DNA of 64,000 nucleotides from SABI01 sp963663665 (GCA_963663665.2 CAXXKP010000009.1:434001-498000), one strand, 5' to 3'; numbered from the stretch's first letter, positions 17,865-27,680 are shown. The notes: a model not told the origin generated them from the letters alone. Program-made: numbers and translations.

Positions 17865-19027
17865 AAAAGAAGCTTGTAATAGTTATAGGAATTACTGTTC
17901 TCCTCCTGATAAGCAGCTGCTCAGTTGTATTTAGAGGTGGTGTTGGGGGGCTCATTAAGGATAATAATAATCAAGGAATAGATGGAGTTAGGGTATGGGC
18001 TTATCTTGATGAAAGTGCTCGTGATAGTGATTATACTACATATTTAAGTGATCCAACTGAAGTTGAACAGAGTTCTATGATTAAAGGCTCCACGACTACA
18101 GATGCAAATGGGAATTTTACTATCAGTGCTCTGATATGGAATTCAACGAGCCCTGTTTTTGGAAAAACAGCAGATGTAAAAGAAATATATTTCCTGTTCT
18201 ATCATGAACTTTACGGATTGCAGAAAAACCATTTCGCTGTAAGAATCTACTCAGATGCAACCAATAGTAGTGCTGTCAATGAATCCTTCAGCAAAATAAA
18301 AGAGAGAAGTACGGTAACTATTAGGATTGAAGACGTTGCGAATAAGAGCCTATTGAATGAAATCGTAGAGGCTACCGTAAACGTGACATCAAATGGGGAG
18401 GAAATTATTTCAACAATCACAGGAACTGGCTCGGTGGAAATAACAAAAGAAATTGATGCGACAGCTGTTATTACTATTGCTTTACTCAAAGAACTCTCTC
18501 CTTGGACCCAGTGTGATGTAGATGGAAATAGTATTGCACTCTCCCCTCTTTCTTTCAGTTCAACATCTGTAACCACGACCCTCTACATGAAAAGTAGCAA
18601 TCTTACTATTCCGACCCTCAATGGCACACTAAGGATCACACCAGATGTGATAGTAGATTCTCATAGCGGAGATGAAGAAGATGATGACAAAATCCTTCTG
18701 CTTTGTGATATTGATAGCAGTGGTAAATTAATTCCATTCAATACTTCTTCTAGCAGAGTTGTTACAGCGCCCGAAGGTACAGGAGCTAATGGAGAGATTA
18801 TTTATCATGGTAAATTTTCTCTTCTCGGGGCTAATATTGAGTTTACAGATACATCGTATAGTGGTACCTATGCAACAAAACCATTAGCAATCGTGGTAGA
18901 TGAAAATGATAATGGAGAACCAGATCTTGACGAGAAATTCTATGAAATTACTATTAAGAGTAATGAAAGTACTCGTAATGTCGGCATACTGAGTAGTCCA
19001 ACTACAATAGATGCAACTCATCTGTAG
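17861..19027 (+). CDS. Pump-associated lipoprotein with a carboxypeptidase-regulatory-like domain
   Basis: 388 residues. The start overlaps the RND stop (ATGA). The N-terminus is a lipoprotein signal peptide (KKKLVIVIGITVLLLISSC) with the lipid-modified Cys at residue 19 or 20. Residues about 28-100 read like a CarboxypepD_reg/B-like beta sandwich (GGLIKDNNNQGIDGVRVWAY ... TTDANGNFTISAL). The rest is Ser/Thr-rich and strand-rich, with an acidic stretch (DSHSGDEEDDDK) and DENDNGEPDLDE, which resembles a calcium-binding loop. No known pump component has this form. Its place between the transporter and TolC suggests a periplasmic or outer-leaflet accessory. Confidence 0.7.
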   Translation: MKKKLVIVIGITVLLLISSCSVVFRGGVGGLIKDNNNQGIDGVRVWAYLDESARDSDYTTYLSDPTEVEQSSMIKGSTTTDANGNFTISALIWNSTSPVFGKTADVKEIYFLFYHELYGLQKNHFAVRIYSDATNSSAVNESFSKIKERSTVTIRIEDVANKSLLNEIVEATVNVTSNGEEIISTITGTGSVEITKEIDATAVITIALLKELSPWTQCDVDGNSIALSPLSFSSTSVTTTLYMKSSNLTIPTLNGTLRITPDVIVDSHSGDEEDDDKILLLCDIDSSGKLIPFNTSSSRVVTAPEGTGANGEIIYHGKFSLLGANIEFTDTSYSGTYATKPLAIVVDENDNGEPDLDEKFYEITIKSNESTRNVGILSSPTTIDATHL

Positions 19028-19039
19028 AACAAGGTGATT

Positions 19040-20425
19040 ATGAAGAAAATAGTTGCATTCAGTGTAATTCTCATGATTTCAATCTCTCTATTTTCAGCAC
19101 CTTTTATTCTTACAAAGGATGCCCTTGTCAGTGCAATCATGCTTAACAATAGTGATATTATAACCCTTCAACAGAAGGCTATTCAAAGTGACCTCGATGA
19201 GAAAAAAGCAAGAGCCAGTCGCTATGGAACGCTTGAAGCCACTATGGGGTATCAATATATGGCTGAGCCTCTTATAGGCCCGATCATCACGAACACAGAC
19301 ACAATTGCTTCTCAAATCACACTCCCAGCAGGTGTATCTATAGGGGAAAATCAATTTATTACACTCTATGAAGGGATGGAGAATTATCAGTTCTCTAGTG
19401 AATTGTCTTATACATTGCCTCTTTTCACATGGGGAAAGATTTCTTCTTCTATTGAGCTCTATTCTAGTTTAAAAAATGTGTATCACGAACAATTAAGAGA
19501 AAAGAGCGAAGAGATAATAAGCGAAGCCTCCTCACTGATCTCCACAATTTATCATCTAAATACAATTATCGCACTGCTACAAGAGGAGCGAAAAATTGCA
19601 GATCAAATTCTTGTTATCGCACACAACTCCTTTAATGCTGGCATGAGTACATCCCTGAGTTACAAAGAGAGTGAATTACAATTTTTCGAATTGGATGAAT
19701 CAATTATCACCACAATTTATCAGAAGGAAGAGGCCTTAAGTGCTCTTAAGATGCTAAGTGGGATGGAGTCCCTTGATGAAGCTATCCTACGTGATGAGAT
19801 TACTCTTGAAGAAATAGCTATCTTTGTATCACAGCCTACAAAGAATTTCATAGAGAATGCTCTTAAAAATGATAATGCTATTATTGGGGCACTCGAGAAT
19901 GCAGAGTCAGCTTCAATTGCTGCATATAAAGTCGCACAAGGAAGTCTCTATGGGAAGCCGGATCTAGCACTCCACGTATCTGTTGGCTATGGAGGTTCTC
20001 GCCTTCCATTTATCGAAACAGATTGGTTTGGTCAAGATGATTACACCTTTAATGTGAGTATTGGGATGAAAAGTGTTCTTTTCGATGGGAAAAAAGCATT
20101 TACAGAGGCAAATAAAGCACTAAGTGAGATAAAAATTCAAAAAGCTAAGTCTATTGATACTAAAAGAAAAATTAGCCTTCAAATAGAACAGTATATTGAT
20201 GAAATCCATAGTGATCTCCGTCTTCTATCTCTCTTAAACCAGAAAAGTTCCATCCTAGAGGAGAAAACGCTTCTTATTGAAAGAGAAATAAAAGAAGGCT
20301 TTTCAGATAATGTTAAGCTTATGACTCATCAAATTGCTCTCATCACAGAACGTATCCGAGTTGAACAACTTATTTTAAAAATTAAAATTGCGTATATAAG
20401 CCTTCGCCATATTGCAAACATCTAA
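19040..20425 (+). CDS. TolC-family outer membrane efflux protein, system 1
   Basis: 461 residues from the ATG at 19040, preceded by AAGGTGA; the GTG at 19034 is rejected. A signal peptide (KKIVAFSVILMISISLFSA) is followed by two OEP repeats of long helices with strand pairs between them (residues about 30-240 and 250-460). It is the trimeric outer-membrane duct of the pump encoded just upstream, 12 bases after the lipoprotein gene. It is only distantly similar to the TolC protein of system 2, so the two systems look like separate lineages and not a recent duplication. Confidence 0.85.
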   Translation: MKKIVAFSVILMISISLFSAPFILTKDALVSAIMLNNSDIITLQQKAIQSDLDEKKARASRYGTLEATMGYQYMAEPLIGPIITNTDTIASQITLPAGVSIGENQFITLYEGMENYQFSSELSYTLPLFTWGKISSSIELYSSLKNVYHEQLREKSEEIISEASSLISTIYHLNTIIALLQEERKIADQILVIAHNSFNAGMSTSLSYKESELQFFELDESIITTIYQKEEALSALKMLSGMESLDEAILRDEITLEEIAIFVSQPTKNFIENALKNDNAIIGALENAESASIAAYKVAQGSLYGKPDLALHVSVGYGGSRLPFIETDWFGQDDYTFNVSIGMKSVLFDGKKAFTEANKALSEIKIQKAKSIDTKRKISLQIEQYIDEIHSDLRLLSLLNQKSSILEEKTLLIEREIKEGFSDNVKLMTHQIALITERIRVEQLILKIKIAYISLRHIANI

Positions 20426-20449
20426 TTTTTTGATATACCCAAATTTATT

Positions 20450-20461
20450 TGACAGCTGTCA
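20450..20461. repeat. Perfect 12-bp palindrome
   Basis: TGACAGCTGTCA lies 25 bases after the tolC stop. It is a perfect palindrome of a size used by small dimeric regulators, but no promoter is obvious around it. Confidence 0.35.
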
Positions 20462-20479
20462 TATCTAGAAGTATGATTC

Positions 20480-20673
20480 ATGTATCATATTGAGAAATAC
20501 AAGTTTTTGGATAAGACTATTAAGAATATGCTGAGCCTACTTTATTAGAACAGAGGTGCCATATCCACTACGGTTACCTAGCTAATTTGGTATATGGGGA
20601 AAATGTTACTTTAGCTGTTAGGATTCCTATTGAAAATGTTGATTTGAGTTATATTTTCGGAGTAAAAGATTAG
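20480..20673 (+). pseudogene. Possible frameshifted gene relic
   Basis: Two overlapping short frames look protein-like. The first runs from an ATG at 20480 to a TAG at 20548 (22 residues). The second, in another frame, has no start codon and ends at a TAG at 20671-20673 with LANLVYGENVTLAVRIPIEN and then VDLSYIFGVKD. The second frame has the composition of a folded exported protein. They could be two pieces of one decayed gene in front of the lipoprotein gene, but chance cannot be excluded. Confidence 0.25.
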
Positions 20674-20702
20674 ATTATATTGATGTAAAATTGGAGAATT
20701 AC

Positions 20703-21338
20703 ATGAAAAAGAAAATGGCTTTATTGCTGATTACAATTATGTTTGTTTTAAGTGGGTGCATGTCGATTTTTACCGCTTTAGCGATTGAAGAACCCGTTAA
20801 CAGTGAGAGTTCAATGCTTGTGGTTGAGATTGGTAGTGATGGGGAATATCTTATGAATAACAACTATACGGGTTGGGCCCCACTCATCGAGGATGTGAAT
20901 GGAAATGTCATTGTGATGCAGATGATTAATGGTATCGCAGATGCTAAAACGATTTATGTAGCTCCGAATATCGCTCCTGGAGTATATAAAATGGTAGGTA
21001 TTCGTCATGTATATACTGACTATGGGTTAGTGAATTCATCAGACAGCCCTATATATGAACCATATGTTAAAACTTCCTACCAAATACAGCAAGATTTCCC
21101 ACTCAATGTAAGTGTGAATATTACTGTACCTTCAAAAGAAATGGTATCTCTTGGATATTATGATGTTTCTTATGATTGGAATGGCGGAGGGTTTGCATCT
21201 AAAGATGATAGGTGGAAAGTAATTCCATCTTCAGTGAAGATAACAAGTGACCCTACAAGTAAAAGCCTTCTGAAAGCTATTAAAGGGTCTCTTAACTCAA
21301 CTACATGGAAACTGTGGAATGAGAGAAATCCTTTATAA
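20703..21338 (+). CDS. Hypothetical lipoprotein
   Basis: 211 residues from the ATG at 20703, which has GGAG upstream; a TTG at 20691 is rejected. The N-terminus KKKMALLLITIMFVLSGC is a lipoprotein signal with Cys at about residue 19. The mature part has no recognised domain: it is strand-rich, with several glycine and aromatic positions (GYYDVSYDWNGGGFASKDDR) near the C-terminus. It probably faces the periplasm or the cell surface. It follows the system 1 efflux operon after a 277-base gap and ends before a terminator shared with system 2. Function unknown. Confidence 0.7.
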   Translation: MKKKMALLLITIMFVLSGCMSIFTALAIEEPVNSESSMLVVEIGSDGEYLMNNNYTGWAPLIEDVNGNVIVMQMINGIADAKTIYVAPNIAPGVYKMVGIRHVYTDYGLVNSSDSPIYEPYVKTSYQIQQDFPLNVSVNITVPSKEMVSLGYYDVSYDWNGGGFASKDDRWKVIPSSVKITSDPTSKSLLKAIKGSLNSTTWKLWNERNPL

Positions 21339-21362
21339 AAGAAATGCATATAACATACAACA

Positions 21363-21387
21363 AAGGGTGAGGTTAAAACTCACCCTT
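21363..21387. terminator. Shared terminator between the two efflux regions
   Basis: A perfect 9-bp stem, AAGGGTGAG and CTCACCCTT with a 7-nt loop, stands between the convergent lipoprotein and tolC-2 genes. The flanking T and A runs are short in both directions. Confidence 0.7.
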
Positions 21388-21419
21388 ATTGTAACCAATA
21401 TACGTTCTACACAAAATGC

Positions 21420-23033
21420 TTAATTAATAATCGATTTCAAGGTGACACTAAGTTCATATGCTTTCCTGATTGTAGAAAGAAGGGTAAATGCTTCCCTATA
21501 CCTTCCAATCTCTGATACTTCAATATCTTCGTCACTTGATAAGCCTACGCTAGAGTTTATTTTTTCTATTTCAACTTGCTCAACAGCCAGATGATAACGT
21601 GTAGTATTGATCTTAATCTGTTCAAGTGTTGTATTAATCGAGGATTGGAGATTTCTGAGTTTCTCTTCAATGCTCCTTCTACTCTCTTGTAATGATATTT
21701 GAGCTTGTACTAATTGCTCTTTAGCGAGAGCTTCTGTCGACTTTGAGAGATTCCTAGAAAGATCACTCGCAATTAAGGAAACAGACACACTGATATTGTT
21801 CTCAGTGCTTGAAGAAAAGAGGTCGCTGAAAGAATCTGTGAATGTTGCACCTGATGTTGATGTCACATATGGAGAATAATTAAGAGAAACATTAATAATT
21901 GGAGCATCAGCTGGATTTCCTAGATCAAGCTGGAATTGAGCATCTCGAAGATTACTTAATGCAGTTTGATAATCGCCATCACTCTCTAATGCTTTTTGTA
22001 ATATTTCCTCACTATCAACAATCTTTGATCCACTATACATAGAAATAAAAGCAATATCATTATAGGAAATCTTTGGTAATAGGAAGTTGTCCCCAACCTC
22101 TTCTAATCCAAAATCTATGAGGGAATTAGCAATAGATGAAATCTGATTCTCCAATTCAGATAGTTGAACCAGTTGTCCTTGGAAAGCATTCTGTTGTACA
22201 AGCAGTTGATTCTCGCTTAAAAGGCCAATAGAAAGATCATCTTTTGCTCTTTCGAGTTCAGCTTCACGTAAAATCACATCCCTCATGAGTAACCATCTAC
22301 TCTCTTTCAAACCTTGATACGTATGGAGGAGAGATAGCGATGATAGAACTAAATCTTTACTAGTGCTCTCTAATAAATTATCGGCACTTATCTTTTTCTC
22401 GGTCTGCCTATCTAAAATTGTTGATGCATAAGAAAAGTCCAATACCTTATTGTTGATGAACAATGGTTGCGATAAATTCAATGAAGCAGACGGGTTTTGT
22501 TTCCATCCATAGGTATTTGTAATGCTTTCCTTACTATAAGTAGCACTATTAGAAAGGGTAAGATCAATTGTTCCCGCAGTAGGAAGCTGCTGCTTGATAC
22601 CTCCCGAGATACCAAATGAATGCGAGGTTATTGTTATCGTGGTAGGAGGGGGTGTCGTTACCGAAGATGTGTTATCCATAAATGAATAGAGCGGAGTCTG
22701 TGGAGTGTTTACTAGAGAAAATTTGGGTAAAGCCTCTTTTTTTAGTTTATTGAGTTGAATTTCTTGAATTGTTGCTACAGATTCTAGAGATTTTAGTGCT
22801 AGAGAACCTGATTTCACACTCGTTTCTATCGATTCTAAATTGACATTATATTCAGCTTCCCAAGAAGAGATAAACTCTTGTAGCACTTCTTTATTCAATA
22901 GTGATTGATTATTCAGATCAAGAGGAACCGATTCATTCACATTCGGATAGGAAGAAGCTGATAAAGAAAATTGAGTGAAAAGAAATATAATTATAATAAT
23001 GTACTTGACCATGCTGTATTTTATTTTTGTCAT
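21420..23033 (-). CDS. TolC-family outer membrane efflux protein, system 2
   Basis: 537 residues. Signal peptide (a long Ile/Phe-rich core, then SLSASS) and two OEP repeats with extended coiled-coil helices. A Ser/Thr/Gly-rich insertion lies about residues 110-170 (TTPPPTTITITSHSFGISGG), so the protein is longer than the system 1 partner. The start codon overlaps the stop of the RND gene (ATGA). It would form the outer-membrane exit duct for the system 2 pump. Confidence 0.82.
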   Translation of the reverse strand: MTKIKYSMVKYIIIIIFLFTQFSLSASSYPNVNESVPLDLNNQSLLNKEVLQEFISSWEAEYNVNLESIETSVKSGSLALKSLESVATIQEIQLNKLKKEALPKFSLVNTPQTPLYSFMDNTSSVTTPPPTTITITSHSFGISGGIKQQLPTAGTIDLTLSNSATYSKESITNTYGWKQNPSASLNLSQPLFINNKVLDFSYASTILDRQTEKKISADNLLESTSKDLVLSSLSLLHTYQGLKESRWLLMRDVILREAELERAKDDLSIGLLSENQLLVQQNAFQGQLVQLSELENQISSIANSLIDFGLEEVGDNFLLPKISYNDIAFISMYSGSKIVDSEEILQKALESDGDYQTALSNLRDAQFQLDLGNPADAPIINVSLNYSPYVTSTSGATFTDSFSDLFSSSTENNISVSVSLIASDLSRNLSKSTEALAKEQLVQAQISLQESRRSIEEKLRNLQSSINTTLEQIKINTTRYHLAVEQVEIEKINSSVGLSSDEDIEVSEIGRYREAFTLLSTIRKAYELSVTLKSIIN

Positions 23034-26000
23034 ACTGCACTCCCTTTAGATTGTTTGCTCTTCTTGTCATATAAAAGACCAAAGAAAAGTGGAATGATGA
23101 AAAGTGCACTCATTGTAGAGAAAATAAGACCAAACATAATGGTACTTGCCATAGGTCCCCAGACAACACTCGTTCCTCCTATTCCTATTGCGGTAGGAAG
23201 TAATCCTCCAATGGTTGTAAGACTGGTAAGGAGGATTGGCCTAATTCTCTTACTAGTAGCTTCGAATATCGCATCTCTTACCATTTTGCCTTCTAATCGT
23301 AATTCATTGATAAAGCTTATCAAGACAATTGCATCGTTTACGGCAATCCCAGCTAAGGCAACACCTGCATAGATGACAGTTGTAGAAAATGGTGTTCCTG
23401 AGAAAAATAAGTAGAGAATGACACCAACGAAGGCAAACGGGATTGAAAGAAGAATAAGAAGAGGCTGAGAATAGCTATTAAACTGTGCTCCTAAGATTAA
23501 GTAAATCAAGAAAATTCCTAGGAGAAAGACTCTTAAGATATCTAACAATAGAGTAGCAAATTCAGCAAAATCACCTCCAGCCGAGAAAGTAATATCTTGA
23601 TATTTGTTTTGTAGTGTGGCATTCCAATAACTTACTACCATCTCATCTATCAAGCTTGTTTGAACGCCTTCTACGATGTCGGCCGTTACTTGTATTTCCC
23701 TTGTTCCTTCTACTCGTTTAATTGAACCAAATGAAGAAGCAAGCTCAATGGAGGCTACAGAACTAAACGGAATTAGACGGCCATCATTGGTTGGGATTAA
23801 AGATTGTTCAAGGTCTGCATATTTAGCATTTCCATTGTAATTTGTTTTTATGACGATTGGAACTTCATTATTATTTTCAAAGTAGGTACCAATAGTGATT
23901 CCTTCAAATCGACTTCTTACAAAACTCCCAAGTGTTGAGACACTGACTCCGAGAGCACTTGCTCGCTCTTTATTAAGTCTAATTCTTAACTCTGGAGAAC
24001 CTTTTTGATAATCGCTCTCTACAGTATTGAGTGTTTCAATAGAATTCAGATAATTTTTCAAATCCTCAGATGCAGAGATAAGCTCTTCATAATTATTTCC
24101 GCTAAGTGTATATGCTATTGGGCTTGAGGAAGGTGGCCCATTTTGAGCCTTCCGATAGAATACTTGATCAGCTCCAGCAATATAGTAAGTATCTTTCTTA
24201 ATCTCCTCAATAATTGCATCAATGCTTCTTGTTCTTCCCTGATCAGCTTCATACAGATCAACAGTAATTTTCGCAAGATTTGAAGCACTTCCTGTAGTTG
24301 AGCCTGAAGAGGATCCAACAGTACTACTTATAGAGACTATTTCGCCACCCCCTAACTTAGAGAGGAGAACATCTTCAAATTGCCGAACAACCTTATCTGT
24401 TGTAGCGATAGAAGACCCAATTGGAGTTGCTATATCTATGGTAAAGTAACTAAAATCCTCTGCACTGAATAGGTTAATATTTAAGGTAGAGATGAGAGAA
24501 AAGGAACCTACAATGATAATGACAGCAAAAACAAGTACCGTTTTCTTAAACCGATAAAGTTTTTTCAAAAGTTTCCCGTATCCTGATTGGACTCTATTAA
24601 ACCATTGACCTGGTTGCCTCTTTCTCTTTTTCATCCTTGCTTCACGTCTCTTACCCCATTCTGCAAAATGGCTAGGAAGGATAATAAGAGCTTCTGCAGT
24701 ACTTACGATTAGGGCTATAGTAACAGTAAGAGGAATCACTCTAAGGAACTTCCCAATAGTTCCTGGGATGATCATGAGTGGAAGGAATGCCGCAACTGTT
24801 GTCCCAGTCGCTGCAATAACAGGCCATACTACCTGATCCGTTCCTATGATAGCAGCTTGATGTCTATCATAACCTTCAAGACGAAGTCGATAAGAATTTT
24901 CAATAACAACTATTGCATGATCAACAATAAGACCAAGGACAAGCACTAACCCAAAAAGGGTGTTTGTATTGATTGTTTCCCCGAGTAAATCAAGAATTAT
25001 AAAGGTAAGAGCAAAAGCTACAGGTATTCCAAGAGCCGTCATGATAGCATTTCTTACCCCAATGAATAACCATAAGATGAATACAAGAATGACAAGTCCT
25101 AACAATGCATTAGTAGTGAGAACTGAAAGAGAGGAAGCTATTTGAACAGTTGAGTCATTAAATAACGTAATCTCTGCTCCTCTCGTAAAATCTTGTTTTG
25201 CTTGTTCCACTATTTTCTTTGTTCCCGATACTACAGAAACACTACTTCCTCTAGGAACTTTTGTAACAGAGAGAGAAACTGAGGTTTCTCCATTAAAACG
25301 AGAGATAGAGGAATCTGAATCAAATCCATTTACAACAGAAGCAACATCACTCACCCGTATAATCCCATTTCCTGTAGCCGACCTTCGCACAATCACGTTA
25401 GAGAAATCATCAACAGTATCTATAGAACCCAAGGTCCTTAATAGATATTCTCTACTACCTGTATTAAGAGTCCCACCGGGTATTACACTATTTTCTTCTT
25501 GAATCGCACGAGTAACTTCATTTACAGACAATCCGAGTGATGCAAGACGAGAGGGATCTAGATTAATGAGAATTTGTCTCTCGGGTAGTCCAACAATATC
25601 GACATCAGCTACATCTTGGACACGTAATATAGCATCTCGCAGAGTATTAGCTTGTTCTTGCAACTGAGCATATGGGATATTTCCACTCACTATGACTTCA
25701 ATTACAGGAAGAAAATCGGCGGATGAAAAATCATCAAGAATCGGGGTAAGTGTCCCATCAGGAAGTTTCACCTGATTAAACCGGGTTTGAGCATCTTGAT
25801 AGAGCGTTTGAAATTCCTGGTTTGAAATACCATCATCAAATTCAACTCTTACCACAGAAAGACCTTCACTTGTTGTAGAAGATATCTTCTTAAGTTTGTT
25901 CATACCTGTAAAAGCATTCTCTACTGGAACCGTCACAGAAGACTCAAGGTCCTCTGCACTTGCTCCTGGATAGGGAACTATTACATTCACCCAGTAAAAA

Positions 26001-26158
26001 GGAACCTCAGCAAACTGCTCTTGAGGAAGTCTTATAAGTGAGAAAACTCCAAGGGCTAAAATCGTTATCATCAAAATGTTCACGAGGACAGGTTTTGTAA
26101 CAGAGAACCTTCCCACGCTAAACACTTTTGTTTGTATCGTATTATTATCATTGTTCAT
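23030..26158 (-). CDS. RND (HAE-type) efflux transporter, system 2
   Basis: 1042 residues with the full AcrB-like layout: RFSVTKPVLVNILMITILAL as the first membrane helix, two porter/docking loops and twelve helices. The proton-relay helix reads LGLIVDHAIVVIENSYRL: the first Asp of the AcrB DD pair is kept and the second is His. The closing segment has RIRPILLTSLTTIGGLLP. It is second in a three-gene operon after the adaptor (32-base gap). The substrate cannot be deduced. The His in place of Asp differs from the Ala found in the system 1 pump. Confidence 0.93.
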   Translation of the reverse strand: MNNDNNTIQTKVFSVGRFSVTKPVLVNILMITILALGVFSLIRLPQEQFAEVPFYWVNVIVPYPGASAEDLESSVTVPVENAFTGMNKLKKISSTTSEGLSVVRVEFDDGISNQEFQTLYQDAQTRFNQVKLPDGTLTPILDDFSSADFLPVIEVIVSGNIPYAQLQEQANTLRDAILRVQDVADVDIVGLPERQILINLDPSRLASLGLSVNEVTRAIQEENSVIPGGTLNTGSREYLLRTLGSIDTVDDFSNVIVRRSATGNGIIRVSDVASVVNGFDSDSSISRFNGETSVSLSVTKVPRGSSVSVVSGTKKIVEQAKQDFTRGAEITLFNDSTVQIASSLSVLTTNALLGLVILVFILWLFIGVRNAIMTALGIPVAFALTFIILDLLGETINTNTLFGLVLVLGLIVDHAIVVIENSYRLRLEGYDRHQAAIIGTDQVVWPVIAATGTTVAAFLPLMIIPGTIGKFLRVIPLTVTIALIVSTAEALIILPSHFAEWGKRREARMKKRKRQPGQWFNRVQSGYGKLLKKLYRFKKTVLVFAVIIIVGSFSLISTLNINLFSAEDFSYFTIDIATPIGSSIATTDKVVRQFEDVLLSKLGGGEIVSISSTVGSSSGSTTGSASNLAKITVDLYEADQGRTRSIDAIIEEIKKDTYYIAGADQVFYRKAQNGPPSSSPIAYTLSGNNYEELISASEDLKNYLNSIETLNTVESDYQKGSPELRIRLNKERASALGVSVSTLGSFVRSRFEGITIGTYFENNNEVPIVIKTNYNGNAKYADLEQSLIPTNDGRLIPFSSVASIELASSFGSIKRVEGTREIQVTADIVEGVQTSLIDEMVVSYWNATLQNKYQDITFSAGGDFAEFATLLLDILRVFLLGIFLIYLILGAQFNSYSQPLLILLSIPFAFVGVILYLFFSGTPFSTTVIYAGVALAGIAVNDAIVLISFINELRLEGKMVRDAIFEATSKRIRPILLTSLTTIGGLLPTAIGIGGTSVVWGPMASTIMFGLIFSTMSALFIIPLFFGLLYDKKSKQSKGSAV

Positions 26159-26190
26159 ACATCATTCTCCATGAGGTGACTCATCGCGTA

Positions 26191-27309
26191 TTAATTTCCT
26201 GCGACCACAGTATCTCCATCTTTCACACTATTGAGCCCACTTATGAGCACCCTCTCGTTTTCTAATACTTCATTATTGTCAGCGACTTCTATGGCGGTGT
26301 TATCACCATAAGTGTCAATTATAGTGACTTCTATGAGCTTAGCTTGATCTGAATCAACACGATATACATACGTTTTATTATTGCGGTATACCATTGCCGC
26401 ATTGGGAACTATAAGGTAATGAGGAGCATCTTTGTTTATTATGGAGACTTCTGCAGATACCCCAGCTCGTATCACAGAGGTGTCTGGATTATCAAAATCT
26501 ACAAGGACAGTCCAAGAACCTGTACTTGCATCACTATCAGCGCTAATAGCTTTTACAACGCCATTCACTTTATATGTTTTTTGCGGAGTAGCAATAGTGA
26601 TGATAGCCTCATATCCTTCTTTAATCAAAAAGACCTGTGTCTGTCCGACAGAGAGAGTAATTCGGAGTTTTTCTACGTCAACAATACGCCCAATAACCTG
26701 CCCTACTCTTACAGAATCACCAAGGATTAAGGATGCGTCCTTTTCAGCTACACGTCCTCTAATTGGAGAAGTGATACGAACATCACTTAGACTATCCTTT
26801 GCTCTACTTAATTGAGATTCAAGACCACTAAGAGTTGATTTGCTCAGATTTAGCTGACTTAAAGAGATTGCACCTCTCGCATATAATTTCTCATTTGCTT
26901 CTAATTGTTTTCTACTATTATCAACCTGTTTTTCAATCTGGTCATAATTTAAAGTAGCAACAGTATTATTAAGAGAGATAAGAGCATCCCCTTTATTTAA
27001 GGATTGGCCAAGTTCAAAATCTATTGATTCGATAGTACCAGCTGTGTTTGATTTTATTACAGCCTCTTTTTGTCCACTCACAGTCCCACTCGCATAGAGT
27101 TCGTTACGTAATGCTTTTCTTTCTATTATAACTGAAGACGACACAATTTGGCTGTAATCAGTTGTTCCACTCACTGCTTCTACATTTTGAGAATAAGAGG
27201 CTATTTGGTCTGCCTCTTGTGGAACTTCATCACTTTTTTGATTAAAGCAAGAGACAAATACTCCTAACATTAGAAGTAATAATAGAGATAAGGTGATCTT
27301 TTTCTTCAT
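26191..27309 (-). CDS. RND efflux periplasmic adaptor lipoprotein, system 2
   Basis: 372 residues. The N-terminus KKKITLSLLLLLMLGVFVSC ends in a lipobox (FVSC), so the adaptor is anchored by lipid, as in AcrA or MexA. It then shows a lipoyl half (AGTIESIDFELGQSLNKGDAL), a short coiled-coil hairpin (about 125-165), the second lipoyl half (ITSPIRGRVAEKDASLILGDS) and a beta-barrel domain. It is the first gene of the minus-strand operon adaptor-pump-TolC. The 371 bases upstream of it are shared with the divergent mutagenesis operon. Confidence 0.9.
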   Translation of the reverse strand: MKKKITLSLLLLLMLGVFVSCFNQKSDEVPQEADQIASYSQNVEAVSGTTDYSQIVSSSVIIERKALRNELYASGTVSGQKEAVIKSNTAGTIESIDFELGQSLNKGDALISLNNTVATLNYDQIEKQVDNSRKQLEANEKLYARGAISLSQLNLSKSTLSGLESQLSRAKDSLSDVRITSPIRGRVAEKDASLILGDSVRVGQVIGRIVDVEKLRITLSVGQTQVFLIKEGYEAIITIATPQKTYKVNGVVKAISADSDASTGSWTVLVDFDNPDTSVIRAGVSAEVSIINKDAPHYLIVPNAAMVYRNNKTYVYRVDSDQAKLIEVTIIDTYGDNTAIEVADNNEVLENERVLISGLNSVKDGDTVVAGN

Positions 27310-27645
27310 CTTTCTATTCCTTATTCAATAGTAAAATCATTTCATTTTTAATATTATATAAAATATTTATATAGTCTTATATGACCTTTAATATAGAGAA
27401 TTTTCACAGTAGGGGCAACTTTAATACGAGAAATAACTACTCATATATCACACATGTAAAATTTAGCCTATTTGGGACAGAAAAAAAATCTGACATATCT
27501 TTTATCTATGAAACATGAGAAGAATCTATAATAAGAATCCCATCATCATTCACTACGATTATGAGGCCTTGTAAACTATAGTTACTCCTGGCATTGAGAT
27601 AGTATTGATAATTGAGGTTATCTAGATGAAAAGATCTTTTCCCTC
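27310..27645. other. Non-coding region between the efflux and mutagenesis operons
   Basis: This very AT-rich stretch holds the promoters of two divergent operons. I find no ORF with a credible start and ribosome-binding site and no strong hairpin. The segment 27350-27400 is nearly all A/T. The operator-promoter of the right-hand operon begins at 27646 and is listed separately. Confidence 0.6.
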
Positions 27646-27674
27646 TTGATTACTATACACTTGTATAGTAATAT
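27646..27674 (+). promoter_or_regulatory. Promoter with embedded palindromic operator (LexA-like position) for the mutagenesis operon
   Basis: TTGATT (27646-27651), a 17-base spacer and TAATAT (27669-27674) make a sigma-70-type promoter. A perfect inverted repeat, ATTACTATACA (27649-27659) and TGTATAGTAAT (27662-27672) around a CT centre, covers the spacer and parts of both boxes. A repressor bound here would block RNA polymerase. The first ATG of the operon (27681) is only seven bases past the -10 box and has no Shine-Dalgarno sequence, so the transcript is probably leaderless. Identity of the repressor is inferred from the operon content. Confidence 0.65.
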
Positions 27675-27680
27675 TTGATT

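Noticed and set aside
27649..27672. Classical LexA boxes of E. coli, Bacillus or Leptospira type
   Set aside because: None of CTG-N10-CAG, GAAC-N4-GTTC or TTTG-N5-CAAA occurs in the palindrome; only position and operon content suggest LexA.
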